Positions 22,331 through 32,439 of a stretch of 64,000 nt of DNA are shown here, piece by piece (positions within the stretch are counted from its first letter, which is position 1; each line of letters starts with the position of its first letter). The DNA comes from Alligator mississippiensis (lineage: Eukaryota; Chordata; Crocodylia; Alligatoridae): NCBI RefSeq assembly GCF_030867095.1, contig NC_081837.1:18045001-18109000 (forward strand), written 5' to 3'. Below the pieces are notes generated by a model. The model made no database searches, was not told the origin of the DNA, and saw nothing but the letters and a program-made list of their open reading frames with translations. The position numbers and the translations under genes were made by a program.

Positions 22331-23457
22331 CCCAACGCGCAAACGCTCTACCTTCTTCCCTCCCCCAGCAGCGACACGTTTTTGGGCTCACCCACATTGC
22401 AAGTGTCTTTTGTTTTTAACGCCTTCTGCTTTGTCCTACTTCCCCTCATTTTTTTGGTGCTTGTTGCAACAGCCTCTTTTTCTGCACACTTTCTGCACCA
22501 GGCGCTAGGTGCGGGGTACTTTAGGGCTGCAGCGTACACAAGCGTTACATTTCCCACACACCCACTTTACAAAGCTAGCTCCAACACAGAGAACAGTTGT
22601 TTTATTGAGGTTTTGAGGCTGTGCTTTTCACACGCTTTTGCAGCCCATGTTGCTTTTCATGCCGGCACCAGACTGTCTGGGTTTTGTTTTTGACACCAGA
22701 AAAAGGCCAGTTGGCAGGCGGAAGCTGCCCCCTGAGGATCTTTAAATTCATAGAGCAGGGATAGGGGTGCATAAGCTGTATCCAAGAACAGAGAATGGGA
22801 CTCAGCCCGGTGGGACACTTGTCCTGGTGGTACAAACCAGTTCCACCAGTTCAACACTTGCTGCTGATATCTGGCACAGTGCAGCGTATCCACAATTTTG
22901 AGGCAGATAGGACTCAGTCCAGCAGGATCCTTGCCCCCTCAAGAACAATTCAACAGCAATGCTGGCTGCTGGGCTTTTGCAACACTTGAACACCCAAACA
23001 AGGCAAAGGTAAGACACCTGGCTATGCCCTCAGGGAGCATGGCTTGGATTATTTAAATGTTCACGTAAACAGGGTTTAATTGCCATGAATTTTGGTGTAA
23101 GCTATCCCACAGCATGAAGTCCTGCAGTTGCAGGGCAAGGTTTCGAGGCGAGGTGAGGGATACACTCTCCTGGTCTTCTCACTCCCGCCAGCCCCCCCGC
23201 TTACGTACAGGAAGAGTACAACCATTTCAGGGCTGGAATGACTGCATGGTGGTTTTACAATACAAAGTCTTATGTTCTTAACTTCCCCCTTCCTCCTATT
23301 TCTAGTTCCCGAATGCTGTTTCATATGCTGCTCTCGCTGTGCACAGCAGGCAGAAAAGAACAGAAGCCTCAGACACTTGCCTGGCGCCATTTCTGCCTCC
23401 AGTAAAAATGCAATATAATGTTCCTTTTCTTTGTCTTTTCATGTAGTGCAGATAACG
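22331..23457. other. Unassigned DNA with a repeat copy
   Basis: No domain in any frame. 23070-23400 is the second copy of the unclassified repeat described at 21660-22030. The stretch ends at the target site of the Gypsy element. Confidence 0.5.
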
Positions 23458-23462
23458 ATCCC

Positions 23463-24434
23463 TGTGGCGGGCCAGTAGGGGGCGCTACTGCGTTGAGCCG
23501 CCCACCTCCCTGCGCCCGACCACCTTCCAGGCTCCGAGTGCTTCCCTGGGGTGCCTCCCGTCCGGCTGACCCCTTCCCTGGAGCACACCCACTAGCCTGG
23601 GGTTTCCGCTGCCACCATCCAAGGCTCTGGACTCACTTCTGGCTCTGCACACCTTGGAAAACACAGGCCTGATCGTCCAATGGGTCCTAGACCCAATACC
23701 AGCACTTGGGCACTTCCCCAAGTCAGGGGCTTATTAGGAAGCCTCCCTTAGTCTACAGACCTAAGGGGCCTCCTTGGCATAATTTAGACCCACCCCTCAA
23801 TAAGTCTCCCACACCGGTCACAAGGAGAACGTTATTGATTACAGGGGGTAGGGCGGAAACAGGGTAAAAGGTAGAGCAATATCATAGAAATATTACAGGA
23901 ATATCAAACGAATCCCATAGAGCAAACCAGGGTGGCTGAGGTAGCCGTTTAAATGCGCATCTGAGTTACTGAAGCTAAATATCTAATCGGATCTTTAGTA
24001 GCTTACTCACTCGCATCGTCCAGAGGTGGTTGTTGTTTCCTCTGGAGGTAGGGCACTCTTGGAGCATATGGTGATGAGGAGAGAGCCAGTTTCAGATTCA
24101 CCTGGATGACCGCATGGCTAATGGCTGACTCCCCCCTTCTTCTTGGACCAAGCCCTTAAATAACCTCTCTGACCTCAGCAGCCCGGTCCAATCGAAGCTG
24201 CCAATACTGGCCACAAGCCGACCAATCTCCCAAGCATCCCTGGCTACCTGGGCCCGCTCAGGGCCGGGTCTTTCCCCCCTGCCCAGGTGACTAGAGCATC
24301 CGCCTCCCAGGCGCCAGGCTTTTGTCATGTAGACAAGGTGGGAGATCCCCACCCTGAGGAATGAAACACCAGCCTCCCAGGCTGGCTGAGACAGGTCTCT
24401 GGAGAGGGGCACCGACGGTGGCATTTCTGCCACA
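23463..24434 (-). repeat. Gypsy 3' LTR (full length)
   Basis: Ends TGTGGCGGGCC... and ...TTTCTGCCACA, so the termini form the inverted pair TGTGGC/GCCACA. Its 972 bases include about 370 (24024-24394) missing from the other LTR. Read on the minus strand, the U3 part is at the high-coordinate end. The polyadenylation signal position reads AATAAC here (23831-23836), whereas the other LTR has AATAAA. Over the 561 bases shared before the deletion, I count 13 differences from the 5' LTR. Confidence 0.95.
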
Positions 24435-24451
24435 CTTCCCCCCTCTCCTTT
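24435..24451 (-). promoter_or_regulatory. Polypurine tract
   Basis: On the minus strand AAAGGAGAGGGGGGAAG directly abuts the 3' LTR start. This is the position and composition of the plus-strand primer of an LTR retrotransposon. Confidence 0.9.
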
Positions 24452-24650
24452 ACAAGCTCGGACACGGGGCCTCTCAGGGCCGTGGGTCCGGGCGTGTTGG
24501 GTCAGGGAGTTCCCACGGGATGCCAGAAGAAGGAAAAGGGAAAAACCTGGAACACGAAACAAGTTAAGACAATAACATACAGAAACCATAAAACTTGATG
24601 GCAGTCTTACACTAGTGATCTCCTCACTAGTCCCGAGTCCCAAGGACCCA

Positions 24651-25349
24651 CTACCCAGAGTCCTTTCGTGACAAGGCGTCTGCTATCACGTTCTGGCTTC
24701 CTTTTATGTGTTGGACCGTAAAATTAAATTCCTGCAGCTGCCAAGACCAACGTTGCAGCTTGGCATTGGTGTTGTGCATGGTCTGCAGCCACTGCAGTGG
24801 GGCATGGTCCGACAGGACGGTGAACTGTTGTCCCCACAAGTAGGGCTTTAGCTTGTTCAGGGCCCAGACGATGGCCAAGCACTCCTTCTCGATGGAGGAC
24901 AGGTTTCGCTCCCGAGGGATTAGCTTCCGGCTGAGGTACGCCACGGGGTGCCGTGTCTCCTGGTGCTCCTGTAAGAGCACAGCTCCCAGTCCTACGTCGG
25001 AGGCATCCGTTGCCACGTAGAAGGGTTTATCCTGGAGCGGTGCCTTCAGGATCAGTTGTTTGACCAGGGCCGCCTTGAGGGTGTCAAACGCTTCCTGGCT
25101 CCCCTGCTTCCAGACCACCGGGTCCGGGCTGCCCTTCTTGGTCAGCTCGTGCAGCGGGGCTGCGGTTGCTCCAAACCCCGGGACAAATCTTCGGTAGTAA
25201 CCCGCCAGGCCGAGGAAGGCTCTGACTTGCTTCTTGGTCTGTGGAGGCGGCCAGTCTTTGATGGCCTCATCTTGTCCCACAAGGGAGCAATCTGACCTCC
25301 GCCCACACGATGACCCAAGTAGACTACCTCCGATAGTGCCCACTGGCAC
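24651..25349 (-). pseudogene. Gypsy pol: end of RT and RNase H
   Basis: Follows the RT domain in another frame after a frameshift near 25280. Begins with IKDWPPPQTKKQVRAFLGLA and YYRRFVPGF, the connection between RT and RNase H. The RNase H with FYVATDASDVGLGAVL, IEKECLAIVWAL and VLSDHAPLQWL follows (the acidic D-E-D residues are present). It ends in VIADALSRKDSG and a TAG. RNase H removes the RNA strand during reverse transcription. There is no integrase after it, unlike ordinary Gypsy elements. About 200 bases of non-coding DNA separate its stop from the LTR. Confidence 0.95.
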
Positions 25350-27196
25350 TTCTTGACTTTCACCGTAAGACCAGCTTGCGTGATCTTACCTAGCACGGTG
25401 GTCAGGTGAGTCAGGTGCGACCCGAAATCCGGACTGAAGATGGCGATGTCATCGATGTAAGCCATGGCAAACTGCTCACAACCTTGCAGCAGATTATTGA
25501 TCAGCCTCTGGAAAGAGGCAGGCGAGTTGCGCAAACCGAAAGGTAAAACTGTGAACTCGTATAGCCCCGTAGGTGCAGTAAAGGCAGACTTGGCTATGGC
25601 ATCCGGGTCCAGGGCCATCTGCCAAAATCCTTTGGACAGATCGAGAGTTGAGATCACCTTGGCTGGGCCCAGGCGATCCAGCAACGTGTCCATCCTGGGC
25701 ATAGGGTACGCATCAGGGGTGGTAATGGCATTCAGCTTCCGGTAGTCCACACAGAACCGGATGGTCCCATCCTGCTTCCGGACGAGTACCACCGGACTGG
25801 CCCAGGGACTCGTCGAAGGCCGAATTACCCCCAACTCCTCCATCTCTGCGATCTCCCGTTTTATTTCTTGCCTCACCTTCTCATTGACTGGGTAATGTCG
25901 GGAGTATATAGGGCGATGGCTGCCCGTCTCTATCGAGTGTACCGCCAGGTCCGTTCTACCTGGTTTATTAGAGAACACAGTCTCAAAGTCCTTGAGCGCT
26001 GCGAGCAGCTGGTCCTTGTCCTGGGAGGGCAGATGGTCCGGCAGGCGGAGTTCCTCGATCCCTGCCTCGCCATCCCAGTCTCCATACATGACCGGCTCCT
26101 CGGGGTCCTCCGGAGTTCCCTCAACGGAGGGGACCCAGAATACCATCTCCTTTCTGTTGTAGTAGGGTTTAAGCATGTTCACGTGAATTGTCTTAGGTTT
26201 CCTACCCTTAATACCCACTACATAGGTCACATCATCCAGTCTGTCCAGGACAGCATGGGGACCTTCCCAAGCAGCTTGCAGCTTGTCTGTTTTTAGTGGT
26301 AGGAAAACCATCACATTCTCACCCCACTCAAAGGTACATAAGTGGGCCTTCTCATCATACCAGGACCTTTGCTTCTCCTGGGCCTGTCCCAGGGAGTCCC
26401 ATGCCACCTTCATCATGTCAGTCAGTTTCTGATGGAAATCAAGCACATACTCCACCACGGAGGTCTTGGTGGAAGCGATCTTCCCTTCCCACTCCTCTCT
26501 CACCAAATCGAGAGGACCTCGCACTCGCCTCCCGAACATCAGCTCGAAGGGCGAGAACCCAGTGGACTCCTGGGGCACCTCCCGGTAGGCAAAGAGCAGA
26601 TGCGGCAGTTTCTCATCCCAGTCATTGGGGTTGGAGTCCACATAGGCCTTGAGCATCCCTTTCAATGTCCCGTTGAACCTTTCCACCAGCCCATTTGTCT
26701 GAGGGTGGTAGGCTGTGGTCTTAAGGTGTTGCACCCCACAGCAGTCCCACAGGCACTCCATTATCTCCGCCATGAAGTTCCCGCCCCGGTCCGTCAGGAT
26801 CTTGGAGGGAAAACCCAGCTGGCAGAAGACCTTGATGAGGGCATCAGCAACCACAGGTGCCTCGATGGAGGTCAAGGCAACTGCCTCCGGGTACCGCGTT
26901 GCGTAATCCACCAGAGTCAGTATGTATTTCTTTCCTCTACGAGTCCTATGCTTCAGCGGTCCCACAATGTCCACTGCCACCCTGTGGAAGGGTTGGTCTA
27001 TGATCGGGAGGGGCTGCAGGGGAGCCCTTCTCTTGTCCCCGCTTTTGCCCGTCCGCTGGCATGTCTCGCAAGATTTGCAATAGTCCGTCACATTCTGGGC
27101 AATTCTGGGCCAAAAAAAGTTCACCTGCAACCGCTGGCGTGTCCGTTCCCTGACCATGTGACCAGCACACGGTAGATCATGAGCCAGGGCAAGCAA
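25270..27196 (-). pseudogene. Gypsy pol: integrase then reverse transcriptase
   Basis: One open run of 684 codons (to 25142, the last part out of frame). Counting from the Met at 27196: zinc-binding H6, H13, C43 and C46; integrase core with D76 (VAVDIVGP), D136 (ILTDRGGNF) and E172 (GLVERFN), a D-D-35-E spacing; then a GPY/F-type module with LQAAWEGPHAVLDRLDD (about 307-322) that joins to IHVNMLKPYY. Reverse transcriptase follows from about residue 400: GVIRPSTSPWASPVVLV, FCVDYRKLNAITTPDAYPMP, ISTLDLSKGFWQM, LPFGLRNSPASFQRL and the catalytic AYIDDIAIFS (580-583). All catalytic residues of both enzymes are present. An in-frame TGA at 27212 separates it from the upstream part. Confidence 0.97.
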
Positions 27197-27211
27197 TTGC
27201 TGTCTGTATTT

Positions 27212-28450
27212 TCAGGGTACTATGAGTTGGCGCTGGGGCACCCTGGTCTCGGCATGGTTCTTTGGCACCCACAACCGATAGAGAAGCCCCTTATCCCAGA
27301 CCACCTGTTCCCTCTTGTCCGGAGTGAACTCTGTCTCTTGCTCCTGAGCCATCTGCCGGAGTCCCTCCAAGCTGGGGTCCTCCCAAACCTCCCGCTTGAA
27401 CTCCTCTTGCCCAGCTAGGCAATCAGCAGGGAGTGCACACTCACCCACAGGGACTTCCTGGGTCTCCTCCCTGCTAGTGTCACCTCTCTCTGCCACTGAT
27501 GGAATACACACCTCCCCGGGACTGTCACTTAACCCACCCTCGGGGTTATCGGTTTCCTCTGGGACCGGGGTGCAATCGCCGTCTGCAGGGGTCCCTTTCC
27601 CTGCGGCCAATGGGGTGGCTTTCTCCTGGGAATTTCCTAACCCCCCTTCTTTAGCCTTCCTGCTCTGCAGGCGAGTCACCGCATGAACGGTGCGGGGCTT
27701 TGGCTCTTGGATCTGTTCCCACCTCCGGAGCTGGGCTTCCTGCTCTATAAGATCCCGTCCCACCAGGATGGGGACCGCAGCCCCTTCCAGTACCCCCATT
27801 TCCAGGTACGTTGCACAGTCGTTCCACACGACAGGGGCACAGAATACCGGTACCTTCAGGGGTGTGGACCCCACTCCGTGAATAGTGAGGGCCTTCCCCG
27901 GGATTATGTCTGCAGGTGAGACCAGGCTGGAACTAATCAGTGTCACACTGGCCCCCGTGTCCAGTTCCCCCACAAGGGTCCTCTCCTTCACCGTGATCAT
28001 GGTCCGGTGGGGGGCCATCACCTCCTCTGAGTTTGTGATCCTGTAGCAACAGACACTCTCCTCAGAGGGGCTCTGGCCCTCCCCCTCACTGCTCACGGCT
28101 GTTGCATGCCTGACAGGCCTGGGTCTAGTGCTTAGCTTTGGGCAGTTGGGCTTGATGTGGCCCTGCTCCCCGCAGTTATAGCACCCCCTCTTTTCCGAAT
28201 TGGGTGGTTTGTCCGAATCTGGGGCCGCCTTGCGCTCGGCAGGAGGTGGCCCTCTTTCCCCTTTTTGACCTGGGCCTCCCTTCCCCCCTCTTTGGAACCT
28301 TTTTTGCTCCTTCCCAGAGTAGGGAGGCTTCTCACGGTTTAGGAACAGTCGGTCTGCAATGTCTGCGGCCTCGTAAGCATCTTTGGTGTCCCTGTCCCTG
28401 ACCAGGGTCTTAACCTCTCTTGGACAGCAAAAATAGAATTGTTCCAGCAC
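27212..28450 (-). pseudogene. Gypsy gag C-terminus and protease
   Basis: Same frame as gag and pol. The first residues (LEQFYFCCPREVKTLVRDRD) finish the SCAN-like capsid region. A basic linker follows, then a zinc knuckle CYNCGEQGHIKPNC at residues 90-103 that would bind element RNA. The aspartic protease has its active site in LVGELDTGASVTLISSSLV (Asp 164), with ILVGRDLIEQEAQ near residue 233. A long Glu/Pro/Ser-rich spacer leads to LRQMAQEQETEF and RLWVPKNHAET, the usual run-in to an integrase zinc domain. A TGA at 27212-27214 interrupts the frame. Length and motifs otherwise look intact. Confidence 0.93.
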
Positions 28451-29380
28451 CAGGAGATGGCTTGCCTTATCTAAATTGTCAACCTTGGCTTCAGCTAACC
28501 ATTTACTTCATGTGTCGTACAACATGACCACATAATCATTCAATGACTTTTCGGGTTGTGGGCGCGTATTCCGGAATTTTTTCCGAAAATAATCCGGTCC
28601 TAATTTGAACCGTTTGGACACAGCAGCTTTGAAGGCATTATAGTCATCAGCTGCACCTGGGGGCAGGCTGTTCAGGATCACCGCCATGTCACCTTCTACC
28701 AGAGCAGACAAGTACATCATGATCTTTTCCTCCGGCACCTTACACCGCTGGGCTTGTCTTTCGAAGTTGCTTAGGAACACCGCAGGATCGTCTCCTTCTC
28801 GGTAGCGAGCGAAGGCGGAGACGTCCAGTTTGAGCTGTTTCCCAGACACTTGCGGAGGGTCCGCGTTTCCCCCGTTGGTCTGCAGACGGAGTTGAGCATC
28901 GAGCTTTTTCTGTTCATGCTCTATCTTTTGTGCCTCCAACTGGGCTTCCCTCTCCATCCTCCTCTCTTCCCGCTGTTCCCTCTCACGCTGGGCCTCGAGC
29001 TCCAGCCTTTTCAATGCCAGCTGCTCCTTCTCGTGCTGGGCCTCCAGCTGTTTCTCCTCCAGCCGTCGTTGTTCCTTCTTTTCTTCTCACTCCAACTTCC
29101 TCTCTTCCAGCTCCATCCTTTTCATCTCTCTCTCATGGAGTCGCTGTTGCTCGCTCTTGGAGAGTGATCTCCCGGCAGCCTCTGGGCTTGGCGAGCGGGA
29201 GTGTGGTCCTGGGTCAGGCCTAGGACTTGATGAGTGTGAAGCTGACGCTGGTCTTGACTCGCTGGTGCACAAGAGTTTAACCAGCTCATCCTTCTTTAGC
29301 CTTCCTGTTGCGTGAAGGCCTCTCTCTTTTGCCAGTTCCTTCAGTTCGGGCACAGTCATCCGGACATACTCGTCTTCCAT
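28451..29380 (-). pseudogene. Gypsy gag: SAP-like region, coiled coil, SCAN-like capsid
   Basis: The ATG at 29380 lies 138 bases downstream of the 5' LTR. Residues 1-35 (TVPELKELAKERGLHATGRL then KKDELVKLL) look like a SAP DNA-binding fold. A Ser/Pro stretch follows, then a long Glu/Arg/Gln-rich coiled coil. From about 28850, LKLDVSAFARYREGDDPAVF, RQAQRCKVPEEKIMMYLSAL and NAFKAAVSKRFKLGPDYF form the capsid part that resembles the SCAN domain. The frame is cut by TGA codons near 29087 and 28508. In-frame continuation on both sides shows they are simple mutations. The protein would build the particle; a SAP-like N-terminus in gag is unusual. Confidence 0.9.
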
Positions 29381-29493
29381 CCTGACTCTCTACACTATCC
29401 AGTCGACCCGATGTCAAATTAGAAATTGTTTGCTGAAGGGATTTCAGTGACTCTAGTCCTTTTCCCAAATTATGCCTCCAATACAGCAGGGTA

Positions 29494-29513
29494 TTCGGAT
29501 CCCACCACTGCCA
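29494..29513 (-). promoter_or_regulatory. Primer binding site, tRNA-Leu type
   Basis: On the minus strand TGGCAGTGGTGGGATCCGAA starts 5 bases after the 5' LTR. Compared with the 3' end of vertebrate tRNA-Leu (AAG) as I remember it, it fits as a primer complement with two mismatches in 20. It would prime minus-strand DNA synthesis. Confidence 0.8.
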
Positions 29514-29518
29514 CCACG

Positions 29519-30121
29519 TGTGGCGGGCCAGTAGGGGGCGCTACTGCGTTGAGCTGCCCACCTCCCTGCGCCCGCCCACCTTCCAGGCTCCGAGTGCTTC
29601 CCTGGGGTGCCTCCCGTCCGGCCGACCCCTTCCCTGGAGCACACCCGCTAGCCTGGGATTTCCACTGCCACCATCCAAGGCTCTGGACTCACTTCTGGCT
29701 CTGCGCACCTTGGAAAACACAGGCCTGATCGTCCAATGGGTCCTAGACCCAATACCAGCACTTGAGCACTTCCCCAAGTCAGGGGCTTATTAGGAAGCCT
29801 CCCTTAGTCCACAGACCTAAGGGGCCTCCTTGGCATAATTTAGACCCACCCCTCAATAAGTCTCCCACACCGGTCACAAGGAGAACTTTATTGATTACAG
29901 GGGGTAGGGCGGAAACAGGGTAAAAGGTAGAGCAATATCATAGAAATATTACAGGAATATCAAAGGAATCCCATAGAGCAAACCAGGGTGGCTGATGTAG
30001 ACGTTTAAATGCGCATCTGAGTTACTGAAGCTAAATATCTAATCGGATCTTTAGTAGCTTACTCACTCGCATCGTCCAGATGTCTCTGGAGAGGGGCACC
30101 GACGGTGGCATTTCTGCCACA
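29519..30121 (-). repeat. Gypsy 5' LTR with internal deletion
   Basis: Same ends as the other LTR but only 603 bases: after the first 561 shared bases it jumps to GTCTCTGGAGAGGGGCACC, losing about 370 bases of the U3 side (corresponding to 24024-24394). The AATAAA signal on the minus strand at 29887-29892 is intact here. Because the promoter normally lies in U3, this copy has probably lost much of its promoter. Confidence 0.95.
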
Positions 30122-30126
30122 ATCCC

Positions 30127-30479
30127 AAGTAATTATGCTTTCTACATGACTGGTGACTCACTCACAGCACCCCTGGTTGGTGGTGGCCTGCATGCCTCCT
30201 CTCACTCTTGCTTCTTGAACACCCATTCTAGCCTGTTTTCTTGGGTTAAAAAAAGTTCTCTCTAAAAGTCAAGACCAAGACTACCTGCAGATCTGAAGTG
30301 TTGGCTGAAAGTAAACTTCGTGATATAATGTTATTCTTTTCACACACAAAAAAAGTTTTTCAGCTAGCTTTTCACTACCAAGGGCATCACACACACACCA
30401 CCCTTTTTCTTTGTCTTTGTCCGTGTAACCCCATTTTTTTTTTTAACTTAGTCCCAATTTTTTAAACCTTACTTGTAAA
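30127..30479. other. Unassigned repeat-like DNA
   Basis: No gene. TTGAACACCCATTCTAGCC and TTTTCTTGGGT (about 30215-30245), and TTCAGCTAGCTTTTCACTAC (about 30359), each recur in altered form at 31085-31270 (TTAAGAATGCCCATTCTAGC, TTCAGCCAGGTTTTCGCTAC). This shows a diverged tandem duplication of an unclassified unit. Confidence 0.5.
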
Positions 30480-30487
30480 CTCTACAT

Positions 30488-30671
30488 CAGAGCAGGCAAT
30501 TACTTTGGGGAGAGGGCCACTTACTGAGTTTCAGCAAGCCATCAAGGGCCACACGACAGGCAGCCCAGGGCAGATTAATACCAATTCTCTAAATTTTAGG
30601 GGCCCCACGGGCCAGGTAGAATGGCCTGGCGGGTCGCATCCAGCCCCCAGGCTACATTTTGCCCATCCCTG
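30488..30671. mobile_element. hAT-type MITE with 8-bp target duplication
   Basis: CTCTACAT lies on both sides (30480-30487 and 30672-30679). The right end, inverted, reads CAGGGATGGGCAAAATGTAG, a standard hAT terminus; the left reads CAGAGCAGGCAATTAC. The interior (GGGCCACGGG...GGCC) has no coding capacity. It is 184 bp, a non-autonomous hAT derivative of the same type as 61459-61944. Confidence 0.85.
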
Positions 30672-30679
30672 CTCTACAT

Positions 30680-31521
30680 CCACATATACTCCAGCCTGCC
30701 CTCTCACTCTCCCTTAGTCTTTCCTGCAATGTGGTGGCTTTTTTAGACAAAACCCATGGTTTTTTTGCAAAAGTCTTGATAAAACCAGCCAGTCCCACTG
30801 ATGTAGGATTTCAAGCTGGGCAGCTTGTTGGCTGTGGTATTCTACCCTGCTGGGGCAAAACAGTCTTTCCCCCACCATCCCTGAAGGCCCCACAGCTACA
30901 GGCTTTAACATAACAACATTCATGCTTTCATGTTTCATTACATCTAGCATAGTGCACTTTCTGCTGTAATCAAAATATGACTCAATGGTCATCCTCATGC
31001 AAAATCTAAAAAGATATTTTTAAGGCTTTCCACGTCTAAGAATAGTCCTTCCACACACCATGCACCTTCCCCCCTTTTGTATTATTAAAAAAAGCGGTTT
31101 TCAGCCAGGTTTTCGCTACTCTCTCTTGCTATAGTGCAGCTTCTTTAAGAATGCCCATTCTAGCTTGTTTTCTTGGGTAAAAAAGAATAAAAGAAAAAAG
31201 GGTTTTTCCTAAAAAAGTGAAGGGACCAAGACTACGTGGAGGGTCTGAACAAAGTGCTGCCTGCCAGTGTGGTGGGCGGCGCACGCGCACACACACGCAC
31301 ACATTCTATTTGCAATAACAACAGCGCTGAACTGAAATATAGTCCTCAGTTTCAATGTCCAGGATGCACAGAAAGGATTTGTTTTGGTCCACGTATCTAG
31401 AGGAAATGAGTGGCATTGAGCCACTCAGACAGCTTCACGGTTTCTCACCTAAAAATGAGCACCCAAGGTTTTCAGTCATTTCCAGCATAATAGTAGTGTG
31501 AGTATGCTTCTGAATGCACCA
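30680..31521. other. Unassigned DNA with second copy of the local duplicate
   Basis: No coding domain. 31085-31270 repeats blocks of 30215-30380. A CA-rich microsatellite lies at 31280-31305. Confidence 0.5.
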
Positions 31522-31679
31522 GGCTAGACCAGCGGTTCTGAACCGGGGGTACATTTCCTCCCCAGAGCAGGCTAGGATGGAGGGGGAAAATCGTTCCTAG
31601 CCTTTAAAGGCGTGAAAAAAGGATTTCTAAAGAAGACCGTGATTCTTTGTGTCCTTCGAGAAGCACGAGAACAAACCAT

Positions 31680-31885
31680 CTTAAAGGAAGTTGGAAATTG
31701 GGAAGAACTACCTAGCTGTAAGGATATCTGTAGACTGGAAGAGGGAGGATTGTTAAATCACCTGCACTGTGGGGGGGTTTAAGATCAGGTGATACCTCTG
31801 TCTGTGGTAGTCTAGATGTCACTGATCCTGCCTCCAAGCGGATGAATGGACTGGATGATGCCTTTAAGTCCACTGACCCTGAAAC
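31680..31885 (+). mobile_element. CR1 3' fragment nested in the hAT element
   Basis: GAAGAACTACCTAGCTGTAA, then a GGTTTAAGATCAGGTG block and CTGATCCTGCCTCCAAGCGG, then GGACTGGATGATGCC. This is the order of CR1 3' regions. It is old and lacks a clear terminal repeat. Confidence 0.55.
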
Positions 31886-32439
31886 TTCCCCACATGTAGC
31901 CTCAGCTCTGGCCGCTCGTTCTCACCATCCTCTGTCCTGAGGCCTCCTTTTCCTTTCTCATCTGTCCTTCCTCCCCACTCTGCCCCCATCAAGTTCTTCT
32001 GCCATCTTTCCCTTCTCAACAGGCCATCTCCATACTCCCTCCTCTCCGCAAGCTGTCACATAGCCTATCCCTCCCCATTTCTTTTTGCCAACTCAAATTC
32101 CACCCTCCTGACACCATCTCCTATCTTCTGCAGCCGATGGAAAATATTTCCTCTTGATGCCATCATTTGGCAGCTGGGGTGGGGTGGGGAGGGGAAGGGG
32201 TGACCCTTATCCCCAAGCCCAGAAGGTCCCTTCCACTCACAGTGGCACAGCAGAGATCCCGATGCTGCGGATAAAACGCTATACCCTGAACAGCACGAGC
32301 ACAGATGCAGCCACCTCCGACCACTGCTGCATCCACACTGAGCCCTGCCAGCCACAGGGCAACTTATGTTCCTCTGTCTCCGTGAACACCAGTGACATCA
32401 CAATGGGGGTTGCAGTGGGTGATGGGGGGGGAGGGGAAA

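Larger units (their letters stand above)
23458..30126 (-). mobile_element. Gmr1-like Gypsy LTR retrotransposon, complete
   Basis: The element spans 23463-30121 between two copies of ATCCC (23458-23462 and 30122-30126), an exact 5-bp target duplication. It reads on the minus strand: 5' LTR at 29519-30121, primer site, gag, protease, integrase, reverse transcriptase, RNase H, polypurine tract, 3' LTR at 23463-24434. Placing integrase before reverse transcriptase is the diagnostic order of Gmr1-like Gypsy elements, first described in cod. Their gag is the reported source of the vertebrate SCAN domain. gag and pol run in one frame, broken by three TGA stops and one frameshift. It is 6659 bp long. 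Confidence 0.95.

Noticed and set aside
26342..27175. 277-codon plus-strand frame
   Set aside because: Opposite the Gypsy integrase with intact D-D-35-E on the minus strand; shadow.
27212..27214. TGA considered as selenocysteine or programmed readthrough
   Set aside because: Two other TGAs break the same frame, and no special context was seen; decay is simpler.
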